6,448 nucleotides of DNA from Streptococcaceae bacterium (GTDB lineage Bacteria; Bacillota; Bacilli; Lactobacillales; Streptococcaceae), in the NCBI GenBank assembly GCA_031279745.1, contig JAITHN010000023.1, positions 1-6,448 of the forward strand. Direction: 5' to 3'. The stretch's first letter is position 1. Each line of letters starts with the position of its first letter. Position numbers and translations under genes: made by a program. Positions 1 through 5,251 of this stretch are shown here, in pieces. Below the pieces are notes generated by a model that ran no database searches, was not told where the DNA came from, and worked only from the letters and a program-made list of their open reading frames with translations.

Positions 1-192
1 TCCTAGAAGGAATATTGCTGTTGGAAAAGGATTTAATAGAAGAAGGAAGATTTGCATGCCGTTTTCTAAAATCAAATGAAAGTCATTGAGATAAGCAAAA
101 ATCGTTTTTATCCATAGCAGAAGCACGAGGAGAGCAAAAAAACCAATTCTTGATTGAACGTGCGAAGCCACCTTCAGTAATTTATTTTTCAA
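1..192 (-). CDS. ltaS: LTA synthase family protein (LtaS-like), N-terminal 64 residues, partial
   Basis: Partial gene running off the left edge. Reading the minus strand from a TTG at 192 gives 64 open codons. Residues about 15-37 (RIGFFALLVLLLWIKTIFAY region) form one membrane helix and about 46-64 start a second (MQIFLLLLNPFPTAIFLLG). This arrangement and wording match the N-terminus of lipoteichoic acid synthases: polytopic membrane proteins with a large extracellular sulfatase-fold domain that polymerise glycerol phosphate from phosphatidylglycerol onto a glycolipid anchor. The catalytic domain lies outside the window, so a paralogue (primase or second LTA synthase) cannot be excluded. 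The TTG start is supported by an AGAAGGGG ribosome binding site at 201-208, 8 bases upstream, by an in-frame stop just beyond it, and by the absence of any other start before residue 46. It is transcribed divergently from the rRNA methyltransferase gene and has its own promoter. Confidence 0.8.
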   Translation of the reverse strand, partial: MKNKLLKVASHVQSRIGFFALLVLLLWIKTIFAYLNDFHLILENGMQIFLLLLNPFPTAIFLLG

Positions 193-231
193 TTGTTTCT
201 CCCCTTCTAAAATACTCTAAACATATGTAAA

Positions 232-260
232 ATTTTATCGGAAAAAGCGAGAAGGGTCAA
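232..260 (-). promoter_or_regulatory. Promoter of the ltaS-like gene
   Basis: On the minus strand there is a -35 box TTGACC (255-260), a 17-base spacer and a -10 box TAAAAT (232-237). That is a sigma-A-type pair with one mismatch in each hexamer at ideal spacing. The expected start of transcription near 225 leaves a leader of about 33 bases containing the AGAAGGGG site. It lies back to back with the promoter of the methyltransferase gene without overlapping it. Confidence 0.7.
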
Positions 261-285
261 TGTTATCTACAAAACTCTTATTTCT

Positions 286-313
286 TTGAACAAAATTTAA
301 CAAATGGTAAAAT
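286..313 (+). promoter_or_regulatory. Promoter of the methyltransferase-aroD operon
   Basis: There is a -35 box TTGAAC (286-291), a 16-base spacer and a -10 box TAAAAT (308-313) preceded by TGG, giving a TG-extended -10. Transcription would start near 320, only about 10 bases before the ATG at 330. The mRNA would then begin essentially at the AGGTGA ribosome binding site (321-326), which is a very short leader. Confidence 0.55.
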
Positions 314-329
314 TGGCATGAGGTGAACC

Positions 330-1493
330 ATGAAAGAACTAAAACTAAGCAATAGCGGAAGAAGAAAAGAAAGATTAGGGATTCCTCTTTTAACCAAGGA
401 AGATGTGCTCCATTATAAGGATACACTCTTGGATGAACTATACAGAACAGAGGGAGGAAGTCTTCTTTATCTCTCCAAGCAAAACAAAGGAATTGGATGG
501 ATTGTGGATGGAACGCTTACTGATTTAGAAATAGATTCCTATATCCATCTCTTTAAAATGGCAAAAGCGTCGCGCTCCTCATTTTTTGAAACTATGGCTG
601 AAACGAGTGCTTTTCGTCTGTTTAACGGTGAAGGGGATGGCTTTGGTGGCTTGACGATTGACTTGTATAATCAAAACGTACTCATTCAGTGGTACAACAA
701 ATTTACCTACCTTCAAAAAGAGAAGATTCTAAAAGCAATTCGTGAGGTCTTCCCATTTGTACAAGCAGCGTACGGAAAAAACCGTTTTGAAGGCACTGAA
801 ACATTGAGCGAGCCTCTCTTTGGAGAAGGACACTTTCCAGAGTGCATCAAAGAAAACGGTGTTTCATATGAGATTAATTTGGATGAAGGATGGATGTCTG
901 GGATTTTTCTAGATCAGAGAATGGTTCGGCAAAAACTCATGCAAGGCCTTGCCCGAAAAAAAAGCGTTCTCAATCTCTTTAGTTACACGGGAGCATTTTC
1001 GGTTGCTTCAGCCGTGGGGGGAGCTGAAATCACGACAAGCGTTGACTTAGCCAAACGCTCTCTCTCTCTCACGCGTGCCAATTTTATGGCAAATGATATT
1101 GCTTTTGAAACACAGAATATTTATGTGATGGACGTCTTTCGTTATTTCGATTATGCAAAAAAGCAAAAGCTCACGTATGACGTTATCGTGCTAGATCCGC
1201 CAAGTTTTGCAAGAAACGGCAAAAAAACATTCACCGTTGCCAAAAACTATGGAGAGCTCGTTCAACAATCCGTAGATATTTTAAATCAAGAGGGTGGAAC
1301 TCTCCTTGCTTCAACGAATGCAGCCAATTTGTCAAAAGAAAAATTTCAAGAAATCATTGAAGCGGCACTTCTTAAAAAGCAAGTTCAGTTTAAAATCAAA
1401 CATTTTGAATCTCTTCCAACAGATTTCAAAACGGCACGCAATATGAAAGAAAGTAATTATCTAAAAGTTTTCTTTATCGAGGTAATCCGTTGA
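330..1493 (+). CDS. RlmI/YwbD-like class I SAM-dependent 23S rRNA methyltransferase
   Basis: A 387-residue member of the COG1092 family (PUA-like N-terminus plus Rossmann methyltransferase domain), the usual length for the family. Residues about 1-70 are the PUA-type RNA-binding part. The family strings N99-GEGDGFGGLT and GIFLDQR (G191-R197) follow. The SAM-binding motif I is NLFSYTGAF (215-223), and motif IV is DPPSF (D289-F293). The substrate is presumably a 23S rRNA base. E. coli RlmI makes m5C1962 using a cysteine in the motif VI region, but here that stretch reads STNAAN (328-333), and the only cysteine in the protein is C172, outside the catalytic core. The exact base and chemistry are therefore uncertain, and an N-methylation such as m7G or m2G is an alternative. 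The start is ATG with AGGTGA at 321-326. The stop codon overlaps the aroD start, so the two are probably translationally coupled. Confidence 0.85.
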   Translation: MKELKLSNSGRRKERLGIPLLTKEDVLHYKDTLLDELYRTEGGSLLYLSKQNKGIGWIVDGTLTDLEIDSYIHLFKMAKASRSSFFETMAETSAFRLFNGEGDGFGGLTIDLYNQNVLIQWYNKFTYLQKEKILKAIREVFPFVQAAYGKNRFEGTETLSEPLFGEGHFPECIKENGVSYEINLDEGWMSGIFLDQRMVRQKLMQGLARKKSVLNLFSYTGAFSVASAVGGAEITTSVDLAKRSLSLTRANFMANDIAFETQNIYVMDVFRYFDYAKKQKLTYDVIVLDPPSFARNGKKTFTVAKNYGELVQQSVDILNQEGGTLLASTNAANLSKEKFQEIIEAALLKKQVQFKIKHFESLPTDFKTARNMKESNYLKVFFIEVIR

Positions 1494-2167
1494 ACAGACC
1501 TTTAATTTTTGGGAGCATTCTCCCTCAAAATGCTGGTGAAATCGATTCACTGATGGTTGATGCAAATGCCTCACATGCCGACTGGATTGAGTTTCGCGCG
1601 GATAAATTAAACCATCCGAGAAAGGTATTCAAACACCTCTCAAAACAAATGAAACCCATTCTTTTTACTTATAGGTCAACCAGAGAAGGAGGCTTTGGAA
1701 ATCTTACACCGCTTGAAGTGGAAACCTTGCTAGCCGACTCGCTTGACTACTTTGACATGATTGATGTTGAAGCAACACTTCCCGAGGAGAGCTTGAGGCG
1801 CCTAAGACGCCTTGCAACTCAAAAAGGCAAGAAAATCCTTCTCAGCTGTCATGAATTTGAAACAGACCTTCCTGAGTCCGTCCGACAGATGAAAATTGAC
1901 ACCCTATTCAAGAAGAAGGCGGATGTCTACAAGATTGCTATCCTTGCAGAGAATGAATCTGTTCTTCGTCTTCTTCAAGAAAAAGGTCAGCAGTATGCCA
2001 CGACCCCTCATATTTTTATAGCAATGGGGGAGAAAGGCTTGGATACGAGAATGAACCCTGAAAAATATGGGAGCTTAGGCATCTTCGCCGGAGTAAAAGG
2101 GGCGCTTGCCCCAGGGCAAAAAAATGTCGAAGAAACCTATGCTTTTTTTACGGAGGGCAAAGTATAG
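1490..2167 (+). CDS. aroD: Type I 3-dehydroquinate dehydratase
   Basis: This enzyme catalyses the third step of the shikimate pathway, cis-dehydration of 3-dehydroquinate to 3-dehydroshikimate through a Schiff base on a (beta/alpha)8 barrel in the cytoplasm. Visible landmarks are EFR (34-36), the FTYRSTREGG stretch on the next strands, the general base H121 in SCHEF, the Schiff-base lysine K148 in DVYKIA, R187 in the TRMNPEKYGS segment, and the C-terminal lid APGQ (207-210). The lid residue that is usually Ser (SAPGQ) is Leu (L206) here. At 225 residues it is somewhat shorter than the roughly 250 of many homologues, but no core element is missing. The start is TTG at 1490 (giving MNRPLIFGS), with GAGGT at 1479-1483. 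It overlaps the upstream TGA stop by 4 bases (TTGA), which implies an operon with the methyltransferase gene. No other shikimate gene is in the window. Confidence 0.93.
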   Translation: MNRPLIFGSILPQNAGEIDSLMVDANASHADWIEFRADKLNHPRKVFKHLSKQMKPILFTYRSTREGGFGNLTPLEVETLLADSLDYFDMIDVEATLPEESLRRLRRLATQKGKKILLSCHEFETDLPESVRQMKIDTLFKKKADVYKIAILAENESVLRLLQEKGQQYATTPHIFIAMGEKGLDTRMNPEKYGSLGIFAGVKGALAPGQKNVEETYAFFTEGKV

Positions 2168-2195
2168 CGACAATTCATCGCTTTTATGGTATGGT
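2167..2195 (+). promoter_or_regulatory. Possible promoter of der
   Basis: In the 52-base gap after aroD there is a TG-extended -10 (TGGTATGGT, 2187-2195). It is preceded at 17 bases by GCGACA (2167-2172), which matches four of six -35 positions. It would start transcription near 2202, giving a leader of about 18 bases. There is no terminator after aroD, so read-through from the upstream operon is also likely. Confidence 0.4.
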
Positions 2196-2219
2196 GTAGA
2201 AACGAATGGGGGTAGAGTT

Positions 2220-3530
2220 ATGAGTAAGCCAACACTTGCGATTGTAGGTCGTCCAAACGTTGGAAAATCAACATTGTTTAATCGTATCGCAGGAGAACGT
2301 ATATCAATCGTAGAAGATACACCTGGGGTGACAAGAGATAGAATCTATGCAACAAGCGAATGGTTGGGTAGAGAATTTCATTTGATTGATACAGGTGGAA
2401 TTGAAATGGCAGATGAGCCGTTTATGGCGCAAATAAAAGAGCAAGCGCAAATTGCGATGGATGAAGCCGATGTCATTGTTCTCATCGTCAGCGGACGGGA
2501 AGGCATTACAGATGCAGATGAATATGTCGCAAAACTCCTTTATAAGTCCAAGAAGCCTGTTGTACTGGCAGTAAATAAAGTCGACAACCCCGAGATGAGA
2601 AATGATGTCTTTGAGTTTTATTCTCTAGGGCTTGGTGACCCGATTCCCGTTTCTGGAAGCCACGGGATTGGCCTAGGAGATGTTTTGGATGAAGTCGTGA
2701 AGCATTTTCCTGAAAATGAGGAGGAAGAAAATCCAGACTTGATTAAATTCAGTCTGATTGGTCGCCCAAATGTAGGGAAATCTTCTCTCATCAATGCGAT
2801 TCTTGGTGAAGAACGTGTCATTGTCTCCAACATTGCGGGAACGACGAGAGATGCCATTGATACGTACTTTACGGACTCGGATGGGCAAGAGTTTCAAATG
2901 ATCGATACCGCAGGAATGCGAAAACGTGGAAAAGTCTATGAAACCACTGAAAAATATTCTGTCATGCGTGCCATGCGTGCCATCGACAGAAGCGACGTCG
3001 TCTTGATGGTCCTTAACGCAGAAGAAGGGATTCGTGAATACGACAAACGGATTGCTGGATTTGCTCATGAAGCAGGAAAAGGAATGGTGATCGTTGTCAA
3101 CAAATGGGATGCCATTGAAAAAGAAACGAATACCCTTCACAAATTTGAAGAAGAAATTCGTGAAGAATTCCAATATTTAAGCTATGCACCGATTGTTTTT
3201 GTCTCCGCATTGACCAAGCAAAGGTTGAATAAACTTCCAGAAATGATTAAAGAGGTGAGTGCCTCTCAAAACTTACGCATTTCTTCAAGTGTCCTAAATG
3301 ATGTGATTATGGATGCTGTAATGATGAATCCAACGCCAACGGATAAAGGAAAGCGGTTGAAGATTTATTATGCAACCCAAGTGGCTGTCAAACCACCAAC
3401 ATTTGTCATTTTTGTCAATGAAGAAGAACTCATGCATTTTTCTTATGCAAGATTTCTAGAGAATCAAATACGTAAAGCGTTTGTATTCGAGGGAACGCCT
3501 ATTCACTTAATTGCGAGAAGAAGAAAATAA
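2220..3530 (+). CDS. der: Ribosome biogenesis GTPase Der (EngA), double Era-like GTPase
   Basis: Der is an essential GTPase that assists late maturation of the 50S subunit. It has two tandem G domains and a C-terminal KH-like domain. Domain 1 shows G1 GRPNVGKS (10-17), G3 DTGG (57-60) and G4 NKVD (119-122). An acidic linker (about 164-172, PENEEEENP) follows. Domain 2 shows G1 GRPNVGKS (181-188), G3 DTAG (229-232), G4 NKWD (294-297) and G5 SAL (329-331). The KH-like domain covers about 350-436 and ends in the basic IARRRK. The length, 436 residues, is that of the Bacillus protein. The start is ATG at 2220, giving MSKPTLAIVGRPNVGKS. The reading frame stays open upstream into aroD, but that extension is not Der-like, and a GGGGGT ribosome binding site sits at 2208-2213. 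In many Bacilli der is found near rpsA and hup; hup is the next gene here, but aroD, not rpsA, lies upstream. Confidence 0.97.
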   Translation: MSKPTLAIVGRPNVGKSTLFNRIAGERISIVEDTPGVTRDRIYATSEWLGREFHLIDTGGIEMADEPFMAQIKEQAQIAMDEADVIVLIVSGREGITDADEYVAKLLYKSKKPVVLAVNKVDNPEMRNDVFEFYSLGLGDPIPVSGSHGIGLGDVLDEVVKHFPENEEEENPDLIKFSLIGRPNVGKSSLINAILGEERVIVSNIAGTTRDAIDTYFTDSDGQEFQMIDTAGMRKRGKVYETTEKYSVMRAMRAIDRSDVVLMVLNAEEGIREYDKRIAGFAHEAGKGMVIVVNKWDAIEKETNTLHKFEEEIREEFQYLSYAPIVFVSALTKQRLNKLPEMIKEVSASQNLRISSSVLNDVIMDAVMMNPTPTDKGKRLKIYYATQVAVKPPTFVIFVNEEELMHFSYARFLENQIRKAFVFEGTPIHLIARRRK

Positions 3531-3557
3531 GAGAATTTCCAAGACTCAATAATGGTT

Positions 3558-3614
3558 CATGCCTCCATCTCTTCAGTCCTAATTTTGGCTGAGAGAAACG
3601 GAGGCATGTTTTTT
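3558..3614 (+). terminator. Intrinsic terminator of der, unusually long stem
   Basis: CATGCCTCC (3558-3566) pairs perfectly with GGAGGCATG (3600-3608), directly followed by six T (3609-3614). The enclosed sequence continues the helix: TCTCTTCAG (3568-3576) pairs with CTGAGAGA (3589-3596) with one bulged T, and a CC/GG pair closes the loop. The hairpin is about 51 bases in all, at the usual position 27 bases after the der stop. Confidence 0.9.
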
Positions 3615-3756
3615 GGCAGAGGAGAATTGCTTGAATACTAGCGAACGCTTACAAGACGATTAAATCAAGGAAATTCAGCATTATATCAGAATTTTTGTAG
3701 GGATTCAATGAATATAGACAAAAAAATATAAATATTTCTAAAACGGTGTTTTTCCT
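3615..3756. other. AT-rich spacer between der terminator and hup promoter
   Basis: The non-coding interval from der to hup is 339 bases. This part contains no convincing gene. The only visible start with some spacing to a purine-rich stretch (ATG at 3709) opens a seven-codon frame. The stretch from about 3719 to 3736 is almost pure A/T and lies directly upstream of the expected -35 position of hup, where an UP element recognised by the RNA polymerase alpha subunit would sit. A weak CcpA-site-like string occurs at 3639-3653. Confidence 0.4.
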
Positions 3757-3765
3757 TGTTATAGT
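3757..3765 (+). promoter_or_regulatory. Promoter of hup (TG-extended -10)
   Basis: TGTTATAGT (3757-3765) combines a TG extension with a five-of-six -10 hexamer (TATAGT, 3760-3765). The -35 position at 17-base spacing is TCTAAA (3737-3742), a poor match, so the extended -10 and the A/T-rich stretch just upstream probably compensate. Transcription from about 3772 would give a leader of roughly 98 bases before the hup start. Confidence 0.6.
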
Positions 3766-3789
3766 AAGGATTTAATGATAATCTTAAAA

Positions 3790-3843
3790 AGTATTTAGGA
3801 ATCATTATGGCGTTAGACCACTTAACGCATGGAGTTGAATACT
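3790..3843 (+). promoter_or_regulatory. Nested inverted repeats in the hup 5' leader
   Basis: An inner stem GCGTTAG (3810-3816) with TTAACGC (3822-3828), including one G-T pair and a 5-base loop, is enclosed by an outer stem AGTATT (3790-3795) with AATACT (3838-3843). Both lie between the predicted transcription start and the AGGAGGTGA ribosome binding site at 3855-3863, which stays unpaired in this fold. There is no T run, so it is not a terminator. It could stabilise the mRNA or regulate translation; the function is not shown by the sequence. Confidence 0.35.
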
Positions 3844-3869
3844 CACAAAAAAACAGGAGGTGAAAACCA

Positions 3870-4145
3870 TTGGCAAACAAAGCAGAAATCATTGAAAAAG
3901 TAGCTGAAGCTACAGGTAGTACTAAAAAAGCTGCAACTGTTGCAGTTGACACAGTTTTCGCTACAATTCAAGATTCACTTGCAAAAGGGGAAAAAGTACA
4001 ATTAATCGGATTCGGTAACTTCGAAGTTCGTGACCGTGCTGCTCGTAAAGGACGCAACCCACAAACTGGTGAAGAAATCGAAATTAAAGCTTCTAAAATC
4101 CCAGCATTCAAACCTGGTAAAGCTTTAAAAGATGCGGTTAAATAA
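3870..4145 (+). CDS. hup: DNA-binding protein HU
   Basis: HU is a small histone-like nucleoid protein that binds and bends DNA as a dimer with little sequence specificity. The 91 residues are the full family length. The N-terminal helices (MANKAEIIEKVAEATG, about 1-40) form the dimer core. GFGNFEVRDRAARKGRNPQTG (47-67) contains the HU signature and the beta arm with the intercalating proline P64, and a final helix ends KALKDAVK. The start is TTG at 3870: the frame has a TGA inside the ribosome binding site two codons upstream and no other start nearby. The perfect AGGAGGTGA at 3855-3863 lies 6 bases from it. Codon use differs from the neighbours, with many C-ending pyrimidine codons and GGT, CGT and GCT, as expected for a very highly expressed gene. 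It is monocistronic, with its own promoter and terminator. Confidence 0.97.
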   Translation: MANKAEIIEKVAEATGSTKKAATVAVDTVFATIQDSLAKGEKVQLIGFGNFEVRDRAARKGRNPQTGEEIEIKASKIPAFKPGKALKDAVK

Positions 4146-4163
4146 TTTTATTTTTTAACCTTA

Positions 4164-4191
4164 CCTCCTAGCAAATGCTAGGGGGTTTTTT
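4164..4191 (+). terminator. Intrinsic terminator of hup
   Basis: CCTCCTAGC (4164-4172), an AAAT loop and GCTAGGGGG (4177-4185) form a 9-bp stem with one G-T pair, followed by six T (4186-4191). It starts 18 bases after the hup stop. Confidence 0.93.
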
Positions 4192-4211
4192 ATTTCAGTT
4201 CAGGATTGTAA

Positions 4212-4240
4212 CAGGCTAGGCGTTTGACGCCACCTAGCTG
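4212..4240. repeat. Imperfect inverted repeat upstream of the ytxG-like promoter
   Basis: CAGGCTAGG (4212-4220) pairs with CCTAGCTG (4233-4240) with a single bulged G, around a short inner palindrome (CGT TTG ACG). No T run follows on either strand, so it is not a terminator. It lies about 40 bases upstream of the -10 box of the next operon, where an operator or a DNA-binding-protein site could be. The role is unknown. Confidence 0.4.
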
Positions 4241-4278
4241 ATGAAGCATACATAAAATCCCCATCCCCACTCCCTAAA

Positions 4279-4287
4279 TGGTATACT
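4279..4287 (+). promoter_or_regulatory. Promoter of the ytxG-ytxH-like operon
   Basis: TGGTATACT (4279-4287) is a TG-extended -10 with TATACT as the hexamer. The -35 position at 17 bases is CCCCAT, which does not match sigma-A, so the extended -10 or an activator would have to carry the promoter. Transcription would start near 4294, giving a leader of about 21 bases with AAGGAG at 4301-4306. Confidence 0.55.
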
Positions 4288-4314
4288 ATTAAAAAAGAAA
4301 AAGGAGCGTGCACT

Positions 4315-4740
4315 ATGTCAGGAACAACGATTGCAGCATTGATTGCTGCAGGATCTTTCGCATTATTGGTCATTGTTTTGATTCTTCTTTTAATGAAGGT
4401 GATGAAAACTGTGGACAAGGTCAACATTACGATTGATGAAACCACCTCAACGATTACCGTTTTAAAGAAGGATGTCGATATTCTCCTTCACGAAGTTGAA
4501 GGTTTACTTACAAAGAGTAACGTTTTAATCGAAGATGTAAACGGGAAAGTCGCAACCATCGATCCACTCTTTACAGCAGTGAGTGATTTATCCGTCAGCA
4601 TTAGTGACTTAAACACTCAAAGCCGGAATATGATTGGAAAAGTGTCTTCCGCAGGTCAAAAATCTGGAAAAGTCGCTACGGCGAAAACCATTTTAACTGC
4701 GGCAGGAAAAGTTGTTAAAAAACGAAAAGAAAAAGGTTAG
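4315..4740 (+). CDS. DUF948 family membrane protein (YtxG-like)
   Basis: A 141-residue protein with one N-terminal membrane helix (about 6-29, IAALIAAGSFALLVIVLILLL). A heptad-like amphipathic region follows (about 32-108), with the family pattern of a repeated VDxxxxEVxxLLxxSNxLxEDVNxKVxxxxPLFxAVxDL. It ends in a strongly basic tail (VVKKRKEKG). This is the layout of DUF948 proteins such as B. subtilis YtxG, described there as a general stress protein encoded with ytxH. The biochemical role is unknown; the shape suggests a membrane-anchored coiled coil facing the cytoplasm. The start is ATG with AAGGAG at 4301-4306, 8 bases upstream. Eight bases separate it from the next gene, whose ribosome binding site overlaps this stop codon, so the two form an operon. 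No sigma-B-type promoter was recognised; the visible -10 is sigma-A-like. Confidence 0.85.
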   Translation: MSGTTIAALIAAGSFALLVIVLILLLMKVMKTVDKVNITIDETTSTITVLKKDVDILLHEVEGLLTKSNVLIEDVNGKVATIDPLFTAVSDLSVSISDLNTQSRNMIGKVSSAGQKSGKVATAKTILTAAGKVVKKRKEKG

Positions 4741-4748
4741 GAGAAACT

Positions 4749-5192
4749 ATGAGTAAAAAATCAGGATTTTTAAGTGGAGCCTTTTTAGGTGCAGTTGTGG
4801 CTGCAGGAGCAGCATTACTTCTCTCTCCAAAACCAGGAAAAGAGATTCGTGAAGATCTAAAAAAACAATTTGAAGAGCTTAAAGAGAGTGAAGATCCAAT
4901 TGCCGTTGCCAAGGCGAAGAGAGAGCAAGCTTTTTCCTATGCACAAGACAAGAAAGATGAAGCCCTTCGTTTCATCGATTCAAAGACGTCAGGTAAATTT
5001 GAAGATTCTCTTGGAAAATTACAACAAACCAAGCAAAGTGTGCTTGAAGCAACTGATACTTCCGAAACGATTCCAGAAAACATCGAATTAACTTTAGAAG
5101 AGTTGTCTGATTCTTTCCATGACTCTCTTCCAAAGGAAGAAACAACACCTGAATTGACGATTGATTCTAGCAAAAAATCAATGGAGGGTTAG
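4749..5192 (+). CDS. YtxH domain-containing protein
   Basis: A 147-residue protein. Residues 7-26 (FLSGAFLGAVVAAGAALLLS) form a small-residue-rich membrane helix, followed directly by SPKPGKEIRE (26-35). This is the typical YtxH family signature of a Gly/Ala-rich helix plus a PK-GKE-R motif. The rest is charged and helical (about 33-100) and turns acidic and probably disordered near the C-terminus (100-147). Function is unknown; members are associated with general stress and often paired with DUF948 genes, as here. The start is ATG at 4749, with AGGAGA at 4739-4744 overlapping the upstream TAG stop, which favours translational coupling. A likely terminator follows 28 bases after the stop. Confidence 0.85.
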   Translation: MSKKSGFLSGAFLGAVVAAGAALLLSPKPGKEIREDLKKQFEELKESEDPIAVAKAKREQAFSYAQDKKDEALRFIDSKTSGKFEDSLGKLQQTKQSVLEATDTSETIPENIELTLEELSDSFHDSLPKEETTPELTIDSSKKSMEG

Positions 5193-5220
5193 AAAACCAC
5201 TGCTCTACGATTGATGCACA

Positions 5221-5251
5221 CAGGCGAGTCCGAAAGGGCTTGTCTGTTTTT
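5221..5251 (+). terminator. Probable terminator of the ytxG-ytxH-like operon
   Basis: CAGGCGAGTCC (5221-5231), a GAAA tetraloop and GGGCTTGTCTG (5236-5246) form an 11-bp stem with three G-T pairs, followed by five T (5247-5251) and a further T-rich stretch. Several wobble pairs make it weaker at DNA level but stable as RNA. The GNRA loop could also belong to a structured RNA. Confidence 0.65.

Noticed and set aside
2106..2219. An in-frame N-terminal extension of Der beginning at a TTG inside aroD (474 residues in total)
   Set aside because: The extra 38 residues are out-of-frame aroD sequence with no resemblance to Der. The ATG at 2220 has a ribosome binding site and gives the exact family length of 436.
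3639..3653. A CcpA (cre)-like string upstream of hup
   Set aside because: It matches the loose consensus with two or three mismatches and lies more than 100 bases upstream of the only promoter found. Such matches are expected by chance in AT-rich DNA.
3709..3732. A seven-codon leader peptide frame before hup (ATG at 3709)
   Set aside because: It lies upstream of the predicted hup transcription start, is very short, and has no good ribosome binding site.
3811..3824. Resemblance of the hup leader loop to the 3' end of type B RNase P RNA (CGTTAGACCACTTA)
   Set aside because: The comparison is from memory and covers only about 14 bases. None of the conserved RNase P core is present upstream, so it is most likely coincidence.
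3686..3952. Minus-strand open frame of 88 codons across the hup promoter and hup start
   Set aside because: It is antisense to hup and its promoter, has no ribosome binding site and a low-complexity product. It is a shadow frame.
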